Shown: positions 1 through 7,727 of the stretch, piece after piece
Layout of the letters: each line of letters opens with the position of its first letter
How positions within the stretch are numbered: position 1 is the first letter of the stretch
DNA from: Acetobacteraceae bacterium
GTDB lineage: Bacteria > Pseudomonadota > Alphaproteobacteria > Acetobacterales > Acetobacteraceae
DNA: 14,351 bases
Assembly (NCBI GenBank): GCA_027340195.1
Contig: DAHWNE010000108.1
Span: forward strand, 1 to 14,351
Direction of reading: 5' to 3'
The notes under the pieces: model-generated
Told to the model about the DNA's origin: nothing
Seen by the model: only the letters and a program-made list of their open reading frames with translations
Databases searched by the model: none
Translations under genes and position numbers: made by a program

Positions 1-25
1 CGGCCGAACCGGCGGTCGATGTCAC
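1..25 (-). CDS. Possible start of a further gene of the molybdenum operon (truncated by window edge)
   Basis: A GTG at 25-23 overlaps the TGA stop (24-22) of the ATP-grasp-like gene in a GTGA arrangement and opens a frame beginning V-T-S-T-A-G-S-A that runs off the left edge. Neighbouring genes in this operon use the same kind of 4-base overlap, which is the only support. Eight codons are too few to recognise a family. Confidence 0.25.
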
Positions 26-942
26 CGCGCCGCCCGCCGCGACACCCCCATCGCCTCCGCCAGATGCGCCCGCGCCGCCTGCCCCGCCGCCAAGGTCCGC
101 GCGTTCACGATCGCCAGCCGGAACCCTCCCGGCGGCATCGCGTGCCGCGCCGGATCGCGGTCGGCGTGGAAGGTGATCTGCACGCTGGACACGCCCGGCA
201 TCGCCCGCGCCGCCGCCACCGCCGCCTCCGGGGGATGGCGGTAGCGCGGGCCGTGCGGGGCGAACAGCACGACGCTGAAACCATCCTCCCGCGCGGTGTC
301 GGAGAACGCCCATGCGCCCTCGGCGTAGAGCCGCACCAGGGCTTCCACCCAGCCGGAGCCGTAGAGGTCCGGCCATTGGTCGGCGAAGCGCAGATGCGCC
401 TCGATGATCCGCCCGCCGATGGTTTCGAAATTTGCCATCCCGGTATAGCCGCGCAGGTGGCGCGCGGCCCAGGCGCCGCACCAGGTCTCCACCTCCGGCA
501 TCGGTTCGGCGTGGATGTGCCAATGGTCGAAGACCCCGCCCGGTCCCGCCGCCCCGGTCGCGTGGCGCCACCAGCGCGGCACGCCCTCCACCAGCGCGAC
601 ATCGGAACTCACATGCCGCCCGGTCAGCAGCCGGCACCAGAAATGCCCGGGGGTCAGCGCCGCCGCATAGTCCTCGGCCGAGGCGATCACCCGGCTGCCG
701 GTGCCCATGCCGCGCAGGTTGATGATCGGCTTGGAGAACACCGGGAAGGACGGCGGCATCACCCCGTGCGGCGCCGCCTCCAGCCCCTGCGACAGCGCCA
801 CCGCCAACTTGTCGTAGATCCATCGATGCGCCGGATACCATTCCCAGGAATCCGCGTCCTCGGTGGAGATCCGAACGTGCTCCGGGCACGGTACGTCGGC
901 GAAATACTGCAACCGCCAGGGATCGGCCTCGCAGACCGGCAC
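22..942 (-). CDS. ATP-grasp-like protein of unknown function, in the molybdenum-cofactor operon
   Basis: This 306-residue protein starts with GTG, two bases after the TGA of the upstream molybdopterin-binding/MocA fusion gene, so it is probably co-translated as the last visible gene of the operon. I do not recognise a named family. Residues 166-195 resemble the C-terminal part of an ATP-grasp fold: NFETIGGRIIEAHLRF (171-186) fits the Glu-x-(Asn/His)-x-Arg metal/ATP strand. The segment PVFSKPIINLRGMGTGSR (67-84) could be the central-domain Lys strand and phosphate-binding loop. FDHWHIHAEP (138-147) is another His/Glu-rich candidate. There is no signal peptide or membrane segment, so it is probably cytosolic. 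If the fold is right, it would activate a carboxylate with ATP, but the substrate is unknown. The link to molybdenum cofactor rests on gene position only. Confidence 0.6.
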   Translation of the reverse strand: MPVCEADPWRLQYFADVPCPEHVRISTEDADSWEWYPAHRWIYDKLAVALSQGLEAAPHGVMPPSFPVFSKPIINLRGMGTGSRVIASAEDYAAALTPGHFWCRLLTGRHVSSDVALVEGVPRWWRHATGAAGPGGVFDHWHIHAEPMPEVETWCGAWAARHLRGYTGMANFETIGGRIIEAHLRFADQWPDLYGSGWVEALVRLYAEGAWAFSDTAREDGFSVVLFAPHGPRYRHPPEAAVAAARAMPGVSSVQITFHADRDPARHAMPPGGFRLAIVNARTLAAGQAARAHLAEAMGVSRRAAR

Positions 943-944
943 GC

Positions 945-2588
945 TCAGCCCGCCGGACGCAGCCGCGGCGGCAGGGTGGCGAGCGATTCTGCGGTGTCGA
1001 AATCGCGCAGCACCGCGTCATCGGACATTTCCACCTCCGCCACGTTCTCGAGGTGCTGGCCGAGCAGGAAGCGGGCGCCGGAATCGCCGGTGATGCGCAG
1101 GATCTCGGGGAAGAACCTTCGGTCCCACAGCATCGGGTTGCCTTGCTTGCCGCGGAAGGTGGGCAGCACGATCAGCCGGCCCTCGTCGGGGTCGTAGGCG
1201 TCCAGCAGCTGGTCGATCATGCGCCCGGTCACCAGCGGCATGTCGCCCAGGCAGACGATGGCCGCCGCCGCTTCCGGCGGCACCGCGGCGATGCCGGCGC
1301 GGAGCGAGGCGGACAGCCCATCGGCATAATCCGGCGCATGGACCCCCCGCACCGGCCGACCGCCCAGCGCGTGCATCACCTGTTCGGCCTGGTGGCCGGT
1401 CACCACCACCACCGGACGGGCCTTGGAGGACAGCACGTTGTCCACCACCCGCGCGATCATCGGCTTGCCGGACCGGTCCACCACCAGCAGCTTGTTGAGC
1501 GGCGCCATGCGCCGGGATCGTCCCGCGCCCAGCACCACGCCGGCGATCAGCGGCGCACTGCGCGGCGCCGGGCCCACCCGCGCCTCGGCGGTGGCCTTCT
1601 CTCGCGGCAACGGGCGGGCATCGGTCTCCTTCAGCAGCCCGCCGACACCGAAGCGCTCCACCGCCACCGGCAGGCCGGCGAACAGGCGCGGCAATACCAT
1701 GTCGATTCCGTTCTGTTTCGGACTGCGCGCGCAGCCGGGCAGCACCAGTGCCGGCCGCGCGCCGATCCGGCCGAGGCAGATCAGGTTGCCGGGATCGACC
1801 GGCATACCGAAATGAACAATCTCCCCACCCGCGCGCACGATCCCCTCCGGACCGACATCGCGCCGGTCCACCACCGCCGAGGCGCCGGCCACCAGCAGCA
1901 GCTCGGCCCCCTGCGCCAGCAACCCCTCCAGCGCGGCGGCGATGGACTGGGTGTCGTGGCGCACCCGCCTTGCCGGCAGCATCCGCCCGCCCAGCGCCAC
2001 CACCCTTGCCTCGGTGACGGCGATGGTCTTGTCGGTGGCGTTCTCCTTGATGCCGGGCAGTTCGGTGACCACCAGCCCGACCGTCAGCGGCCGGAACGGA
2101 AACAGCCGCAGCGCCGGGGCGCCATGCGCGGCGACCGTCTCGGCCACCTGGACCAGGGTGCCGGGAACCGCGAAGGGGATCACCTTCACGGTCGCCACCA
2201 GATCGCGCTTCGCCACCACCGCGCCGTCGGGCAGGGTGCCGATCGTCAGCGCCTCGTCCACCCCGTTCAGCCGGTCGATCTTGGCGGCCTCCACCAGGAG
2301 CACGCCGGCGGTCTCGGCGGCGAGGTTGACCCGTCCGGTGGCGGCGCGGGTGCGGGTGATCCCGGGGGAGAGCAGCTTGGCGGCGAGCCGGTCGGCGGCG
2401 ATGTCCTCCGGCACGTCGCCGGGCTCCAGCCGGGCCGCGATCACTTCGGTGAGGCCGGCGGCGCGCAGCGCCTCCAGCGCCGCCTCGTCCAGCACCGCGC
2501 CTTTGCGCAGCATCCGCCCGTCCAGCCGGTGCGAATGGGCCAGGATGGCGCCGCGCGCCTCGGAGAGCGTGACCGGGCCGAACTTCAT
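945..2588 (-). CDS. Fused molybdopterin-binding / MocA-type molybdenum cofactor nucleotidyltransferase
   Basis: This 547-residue cytosolic two-domain protein has an N-terminal half (about 1-320) of the MoeA/MogA-like molybdopterin-binding type, with VAGASAVVDRRDVGPEGIV (233-251), a GMPVDPGNL loop (261-269) and LVLPGCARSPKQNGID (281-296). The C-terminal half (about 347-540) is a MobA/MocA-like nucleotidyltransferase with LGAGRSRRMAPLNKLL (353-368), CLGDMP (446-451) and RGKQGNP (479-485) plus GDSGARFLL (501-509). The P-loop reads GAG, like the Ala-containing loop of CTP-using MocA, rather than GGG/AGG of GTP-using MobA. CTP use, giving molybdopterin cytosine dinucleotide, is therefore the likelier activity. 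The ATG overlaps the stop of the upstream XdhC-C gene (ATGA, 2588-2585). The fusion probably channels cofactor from binding to nucleotide attachment, for a CO dehydrogenase/xanthine dehydrogenase-family enzyme not present here. Confidence 0.88.
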   Translation of the reverse strand: MKFGPVTLSEARGAILAHSHRLDGRMLRKGAVLDEAALEALRAAGLTEVIAARLEPGDVPEDIAADRLAAKLLSPGITRTRAATGRVNLAAETAGVLLVEAAKIDRLNGVDEALTIGTLPDGAVVAKRDLVATVKVIPFAVPGTLVQVAETVAAHGAPALRLFPFRPLTVGLVVTELPGIKENATDKTIAVTEARVVALGGRMLPARRVRHDTQSIAAALEGLLAQGAELLLVAGASAVVDRRDVGPEGIVRAGGEIVHFGMPVDPGNLICLGRIGARPALVLPGCARSPKQNGIDMVLPRLFAGLPVAVERFGVGGLLKETDARPLPREKATAEARVGPAPRSAPLIAGVVLGAGRSRRMAPLNKLLVVDRSGKPMIARVVDNVLSSKARPVVVVTGHQAEQVMHALGGRPVRGVHAPDYADGLSASLRAGIAAVPPEAAAAIVCLGDMPLVTGRMIDQLLDAYDPDEGRLIVLPTFRGKQGNPMLWDRRFFPEILRITGDSGARFLLGQHLENVAEVEMSDDAVLRDFDTAESLATLPPRLRPAG

Positions 2589-3295
2589 GCCGCCTGTGCG
2601 ACCGGTCGCGCCGGGGCGAGCGGGGAGCCGCGCCGGGCGGCCACCAGCTCGGCGGCGATGGAGAGTCCGATCTCGGGCGCGGTGACGGCTTCCAGGTTCA
2701 GGCCGACCGGCCCCTTGATGCGCGCCAGCGCGGCTTCGGAATGGCCGAGTGCGGCGAGCCGGCCGAGGCGCGCGGCATGGGTGCGGCGCGAGCCGAGCGC
2801 GCCGATGTAGAACGCATCGGATCGCAGCGCCTGGTCCAGCGCCGGATCGTCCAGCTTCGGATCATGGGTGAGGGTGACGACGGCGGTGCGATGATCGGGA
2901 GCGAGGGCCGCCATCGCCTCGTCCGGCCAGTCGGTGCGGATGGTGACGTTGGGGAAACGCTCGTCGGAGGCGAAGCCGCGGCGGGGATCGACCACGGTGA
3001 CGGCGAAGCCCACTTCGCTGGCGAACGGGACCAGCGCCTGGGCGATGTGCACCGCGCCGACCACGATCAGCCGCAGCGGCGGGTTGTAGGCGTGCAGGAA
3101 CCAATCGGCCCCGTCGATCCGCTGCGTGCCCGAGCGGTCCTCGGCCAGGGCGGCGGCGGCGGCCTGGTTGAGCGCGGCGCCGGCGGCGGGATCGGGAAGC
3201 AGGTATTGCACGCCGTCCGGCAGGCGGGTGGCCAGCACCACCGGGCGCTTGGCGGCGCGGGCCTCGGCGAGAGCGGCCAGCAGGGCGGGAGTCAT
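2585..3295 (-). CDS. XdhC family protein, Rossmann (C-terminal) domain
   Basis: This 236-residue protein corresponds to the C-terminal XdhC_C domain of XdhC/CoxI molybdoenzyme maturation factors, which bind molybdenum cofactor and help insert its sulfurated form. It shows a Rossmann strand-loop RLIVVGAVHIAQAL (75-88) followed by VTVVDPR (99-105), then LTHDPKLDDPAL (142-153), YIGALGSRRTHAAR (163-176) and a C-terminal EAVTAPEIGLSIAAEL (202-217). The first Rossmann glycine pattern is GAVHIA instead of the commoner GaGHIA. In many bacteria this domain is fused behind the N-terminal XdhC domain; here the two are separate genes joined by an ATGA overlap (3295-3292). The start is fixed by that overlap. 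The next gene overlaps its stop in the same way. Confidence 0.9.
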   Translation of the reverse strand: MTPALLAALAEARAAKRPVVLATRLPDGVQYLLPDPAAGAALNQAAAAALAEDRSGTQRIDGADWFLHAYNPPLRLIVVGAVHIAQALVPFASEVGFAVTVVDPRRGFASDERFPNVTIRTDWPDEAMAALAPDHRTAVVTLTHDPKLDDPALDQALRSDAFYIGALGSRRTHAARLGRLAALGHSEAALARIKGPVGLNLEAVTAPEIGLSIAAELVAARRGSPLAPARPVAQAA

Positions 3296-3615
3296 GCCAG
3301 CGGCTCCACGAAGACTTTGACCTTACCGCCGCAGGCGAGGCCGACTTCCCAGGCGCGTTCGTTGCTGACCCCGAAATCCAACAGCTGCGGGGCGCCGGTC
3401 TGCATGGTCTGGCGGGCGGCGTCGGCCACCGCGCCCTCGATACAGCCGCCGGAGACCGAGCCCGCCATGCGGCCGGACGCGGTCACGGCCATCTGGCTGC
3501 CGGCGGGGCGGGGCGAGCTGCCCCAGGTTTCGGTGACGGTGGCGATGGCGACCTGCTCGCCGGCGGCGCGCCATTGCGCGGCCAGGGTGAGGACGTCTTC
3601 GAAGTCTTGGGACAT
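3292..3615 (-). CDS. XdhC/CoxI family protein, N-terminal domain
   Basis: This 107-residue protein is the N-terminal XdhC_CoxI domain alone. Signature stretches are TWGSSPRPAGSQMAV (30-44), GSVSGGCIEG (52-61, Cys58) and GLACGG (92-97, Cys95). The two cysteines are the positions usually conserved in XdhC proteins and linked to handling of sulfurated molybdenum cofactor. It is the first gene of the minus-strand operon. GGGAGA (3628-3623) lies seven bases before the ATG and is a good ribosome-binding site. Its stop overlaps the start of the Rossmann-domain partner, so both halves are probably made in equal amounts and act together. No membrane or export signal is seen. Confidence 0.9.
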   Translation of the reverse strand: MSQDFEDVLTLAAQWRAAGEQVAIATVTETWGSSPRPAGSQMAVTASGRMAGSVSGGCIEGAVADAARQTMQTGAPQLLDFGVSNERAWEVGLACGGKVKVFVEPLA

Positions 3616-3700
3616 GGGAGCGTCTCCCGTTGGGGTCGGGCGGGAATATGGGCTGGAATCGGGGCGGGCGCCACCCGAGGGAGGGGCTTTCGGCGGGCGC

Positions 3701-4324
3701 CTAATGCACCGGCGGGTGCGCCACGCCGTTGCTGTGCCCCGGCTTCGGCGCCGAGCTGTAGCGATCGACGAAGGCGATGCCGATCGCCGAGAGAATGAAG
3801 ATCGAGTGGATGATGGTCTGCCACATCACCCCGCTCGGGGTGATGGTGATGCCCGGCATCCCCATCGAGCGCACCTCGACGAACGTGCGCAGCAGCGAGA
3901 TCGAGGAGATGCCGATGATCGCCATCGCCAGCTTCACCTTGAGCAGCCCGGAATCGACATGCGACAGCCATTCCGGCTTGTCCGGGTGACGCTCGAGGCG
4001 CATCCGCGAGACGAAGGTCTCGTAGCCGCCCACGATCACCATCACCAGCAGGTTGGAGATCATCACCACGTCGATCAGCCCCAGCACGATCAGCATGATC
4101 TGCTGTTCGTTGAAATCCAGCGCGTGGCGGATCAGCTCGACCAGTTCCTTGATGAACAGGAAGACATAGACCACTTGCGCGACGATCAGCCCGAGATAGA
4201 GCGGCACCTGCAACCAGCGCGAGGCGAACATCAGTTTCGGCACCGGCGGCAGGCCGGTGGACACGGAAGCGCCCGGCGGGGGCGGCGGGGCGGCGGCGAC
4301 CGCGCTGGGATGCGGGATGTCCAT
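3701..4324 (-). CDS. UPF0114 (YqhA-type) integral membrane protein
   Basis: This 207-residue protein of the UPF0114/TIGR00645 family has unknown biochemical function. Four hydrophobic segments are visible at about 37-58, 74-98, 128-147 and 168-186. Family hallmarks are LMFASRWLQVPLYLGL (31-46) at the start of the first helix, NLLVMVIVGGYETFVS (91-106) and the polar loop before LLKVKLAMAIIGISS (127-141). A Pro/Ala-rich tail of about 30 residues precedes the first helix, so the family core starts near Met32; the start chosen here is the first in-frame ATG after the lipB stop. No Shine-Dalgarno sequence is visible before that ATG. The gene lies 8 bases downstream of lipB in the same direction, so they may be co-transcribed. 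Confidence 0.85.
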   Translation of the reverse strand: MDIPHPSAVAAAPPPPPGASVSTGLPPVPKLMFASRWLQVPLYLGLIVAQVVYVFLFIKELVELIRHALDFNEQQIMLIVLGLIDVVMISNLLVMVIVGGYETFVSRMRLERHPDKPEWLSHVDSGLLKVKLAMAIIGISSISLLRTFVEVRSMGMPGITITPSGVMWQTIIHSIFILSAIGIAFVDRYSSAPKPGHSNGVAHPPVH

Positions 4325-4331
4325 AAGGTGA

Positions 4332-4337
4332 ACTATA
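4332..4337 (-). promoter_or_regulatory. Possible -10 element for leaderless expression of the UPF0114 gene
   Basis: TATAGT on the minus strand lies exactly seven bases before the ATG at 4324, and there is no ribosome-binding site between them. This spacing fits a transcript starting at the A of the ATG. The hexamer overlaps the lipB stop codon. No convincing -35 box is seen 17 bases upstream, so support is weak. Confidence 0.22.
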
Positions 4338-5022
4338 CGAAATCCGCGCCCCTTGGGAAGCCGCCGAATACCTCCGGCCAAGCGGCGGCCAGGGCGGCAT
4401 CGGCCTCGGCGAGGGAGGCGGGCAGGCCCAGCGCGGCCAGGCTGGTGACGCCGTGGCCGCTGATGCCGCAGGGCACGATGGCGGCGAAATGCGACAGGTC
4501 GGGGGCCACGTTCAGCGCCACCCCGTGCCAGCTGACCCAGCGGGTGATGCGCACGCCGATGGCGCCGATCTTGGCCTCCGCGCCGGTGGCGGGATCGGCG
4601 ATCCAGATGCCGGTCCGGCCCTCCCGCCGCTCGCCCGTGGCGCCGAGGCGGGCAATCGCGCGGATCAGCCACTCTTCAAGGGCGCGCACATAGGCGCGCA
4701 CGTCGCGCGCCGGCACCGCCCCGTGGGGTTGGGCCAGATCCAGCATCACATAGGCGACGCGCTGCCCGGGGCCGTGATAGGTCCATTGCCCGCCGCGCCC
4801 GGCCTGGAAGCTGGGGAAGCGCGTCGGGTCCAGCAGGTCCTCGGCGCGGGCGGAGGCGCCGGCGGTCACGAGCGGCGGGTGTTCGACCAGCCAGACCTGC
4901 TCGGCCATGCTGCCGGCGCGGATCGCATCGGCTCGCGCGCGCATCGCCGCCAGCGCCTCCGGATAGGGGGTGAGGCCGGGCGAAATCCGCCACTCCGGCC
5001 CGATTGCCCGGCCCTGGTCCAT
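4333..5022 (-). CDS. lipB: Lipoyl(octanoyl) transferase LipB
   Basis: LipB moves octanoate from acyl carrier protein to lipoyl domains of 2-oxoacid dehydrogenases and the glycine cleavage H protein, the first step of lipoate assembly in the cytosol. The 229-residue length is normal. Motifs include [11 protein letters not shown] (77-87), the KIGAIG stretch with catalytic Lys151, and HGVALNV (166-172). IVPCGI follows (182-187), with nucleophile Cys185. The ATG at 5022 is the only start that keeps the N-terminal strand of the fold. A tRNA gene begins only 24 bases away on the other strand, so the lipB promoter must overlap that tRNA gene or its promoter. No Shine-Dalgarno sequence is obvious. 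LipA is not in the window. Confidence 0.95.
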   Translation of the reverse strand: MDQGRAIGPEWRISPGLTPYPEALAAMRARADAIRAGSMAEQVWLVEHPPLVTAGASARAEDLLDPTRFPSFQAGRGGQWTYHGPGQRVAYVMLDLAQPHGAVPARDVRAYVRALEEWLIRAIARLGATGERREGRTGIWIADPATGAEAKIGAIGVRITRWVSWHGVALNVAPDLSHFAAIVPCGISGHGVTSLAALGLPASLAEADAALAAAWPEVFGGFPRGADFV

Positions 5023-5032
5023 CGGCTATACG
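5004..5032 (+). promoter_or_regulatory. Candidate sigma70-type promoter of tRNA-Leu
   Basis: TTGCCC (5004-5009) and TATACG (5027-5032) are separated by exactly 17 bases. Each matches four of six consensus positions. A start near 5039-5040 would give a short 5' leader before the tRNA at 5047. The element overlaps the first codons of lipB on the other strand. The spacing and position support it, but hexamers alone are weak evidence. Confidence 0.38.
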
Positions 5033-5046
5033 GCCCCGCCCACGAT

Positions 5047-5129
5047 GCGGTCGTGGCGGAATGGTAGACGCGCAAGCTTGAGGGGCTTGTGGGGGAAACC
5101 CCGTGGAAGTTCGAGTCTTCTCGACCGCA
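5047..5129 (+). tRNA. tRNA-Leu (anticodon GAG)
   Basis: The sequence folds as a class II tRNA. The acceptor stem GCGGTCG (5047-5053) pairs with CGACCGC (5122-5128), and the discriminator base is A at 5129. Anticodon stem CAAGC (5073-5077) pairs with GCTTG (5085-5089), closing the seven-base loop TTGAGGG with anticodon GAG at 5080-5082, which reads CUC/CUU leucine codons. A long variable arm (TGGGGG-AAA-CCCC type) is present, as required for leucine tRNA. The T stem GGAAG/CTTCT with loop TTCGAGT is intact. CCA is not encoded (TGA follows) and must be added by the nucleotidyltransferase. Length is 83 bases. Confidence 0.95.
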
Positions 5130-5184
5130 TGATCCTCGCCCGCCGGTTGCGGCGCCAGCATAGCCCGTGCGAAAGGCCCCGGCG

Positions 5185-5634
5185 ATGCCGGCATTGCGCC
5201 CCGCCCGCCCTGAGGATGCGCCTTCAGTCACCGCGCTGGTGCGCGCGGCCTATGCGCGCTGGGTGCCGCGGCTGGGCCGCGAACCCGCGCCGATGACCGC
5301 GGATGACCCCGGTCTGATCGCCGCCGGCGCGGTCAGCCTGCTGGAGGAGGCAGGCCGGCTTCTGGGGGTGCTGGTGCTGATCCCGGAAGCGGACGCGCTG
5401 CTGATCGAGAACGTCGCCATCGCGCCGGACGCGCAGGGCCGTGGCCTGGGCGGGCTGCTGCTGGCCGAGGCCGAGCGGGTCGCGCGCGAGATCGGTCGGC
5501 GCCGGGTGCGGCTCTATACCAATGCGGCAATGACCGAGAACATCGGCTTCTATGCAAGGCGCGGCTTCGTCGAGACGCGGCGGGCGACCGAGCATGGGCT
5601 GCACCGGGTCTATATGGAAAAGCCGCTGGACTGA
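5185..5634 (+). CDS. GNAT family N-acetyltransferase
   Basis: This 149-residue single-domain acetyltransferase probably uses acetyl-CoA to acetylate a small molecule or a protein amine; the substrate cannot be told. Acetyl-CoA binding motif A is clear: IENVAIAPDAQGRGLGGLLL (74-93), containing the Q-x-x-G-x-G pyrophosphate loop. YTNAAMTENIGFYARRGF (111-128) is the typical motif B region with the Asn and Tyr near the thiol. The ATG at 5185 is preferred because AAAGG (5172-5176) sits eight bases before it; a GTG six codons upstream lacks this. The gene stands alone between the tRNA and the formate dehydrogenase operon, with 86 bases to fdsG. Confidence 0.88.
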   Translation: MPALRPARPEDAPSVTALVRAAYARWVPRLGREPAPMTADDPGLIAAGAVSLLEEAGRLLGVLVLIPEADALLIENVAIAPDAQGRGLGGLLLAEAERVAREIGRRRVRLYTNAAMTENIGFYARRGFVETRRATEHGLHRVYMEKPLD

Positions 5635-5663
5635 TCGGCGGCCCGCGGCGTGCCGCGCGCGGC

Positions 5664-5692
5664 TTGCAATCGGTCGGGCCCGGGCCAAGTAT
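5664..5692 (+). promoter_or_regulatory. Candidate promoter of the fds operon
   Basis: TTGCAA (5664-5669) and AAGTAT (5687-5692) are separated by 17 bases, upstream of the strong fdsG ribosome-binding site (GGAGG, 5707-5711). The -35 matches four of six and the -10 three of six consensus positions. It is the best-spaced pair in the 86-base gap after the GNAT gene. No fds regulator gene is present in the window. Confidence 0.25.
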
Positions 5693-5720
5693 CGGCGAAA
5701 TCCCTCGGAGGACGCCCGGC

Positions 5721-6187
5721 ATGGAACCCGCCGCTCCATGGAGCCCTGAGCGCGCTGCATCGATCATTTCCGCGCATGTTGGGGAGGAAGGGGCGTTGTT
5801 GCCGATTCTGCACGCGCTGCAGGAGGCGTTCGGTCACATCCCGCGGGCTGCGGTTCCGCTGGTGGCGGAGGCGCTGAATCTGACGCGCGCGGAAGTGCAC
5901 GGCGTGGTTTCGTTCTACCATGAGTTTCGTGCCACCCCGCCGGGGCGGCATGTGCTGCGCCTGTGCCGGGCCGAGGCGTGTCAGGCGATGGGGGCGGAGG
6001 CGGTGCACGACGCGGTGCATCGCCGGCTGGGGGTGGGCTGGCACGAGACCACCGCCGACGGGGCGGTGACGGTGGAGCCGGTGTTCTGCCTCGGCCTCTG
6101 TGCGGTCGCGCCGTCGGGGATGCTGGACGGGGCGCCACTCGGGCGGCTTGACGCGGCGGGGCTGGCCGCGACGCTGGACCTGGCCCG

Positions 6188-6191
<4 letters not shown>
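5721..6191 (+). CDS. fdsG: NAD-dependent formate dehydrogenase, gamma subunit FdsG (NuoE-like, 2Fe-2S)
   Basis: This is the small diaphorase-side subunit of soluble NAD+-dependent formate dehydrogenase, homologous to complex I NuoE. It is 156 residues with a thioredoxin-like [2Fe-2S] domain. The four cluster ligands are visible: Cys82 and Cys87 in LCRAEACQAMG (81-91), and Cys123 and Cys127 in VFCLGLCAVAP (121-131). The N-terminal helical part with LPILHALQEAFGHIP (27-41) and VHGVVSFYHEF (59-69) is typical of the family. The ATG at 5721 is chosen because GGAGG (5707-5711) stands nine bases before it; a TTG farther upstream has no such site. The stop overlaps the fdsB start by ATGA (6188-6191), consistent with one operon and fixed stoichiometry. 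Confidence 0.94.
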
Positions 6192-7717
<1,526 letters not shown>

Positions 7718-7727
7718 GGAGCGTCCG

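Noticed and set aside
3663..3701. Direct repeat GGCGGGCGCC, two copies 29 bases apart
   Set aside because: Short and made only of G and C in a G+C-rich gap; no further copies or function seen.
1053..4693. Long plus-strand frames across the molybdenum operon and the UPF0114 gene
   Set aside because: They cross several real minus-strand genes, are low-complexity Arg/His/Gln/Gly-rich, and have no ribosome-binding sites. They are codon-bias artefacts.
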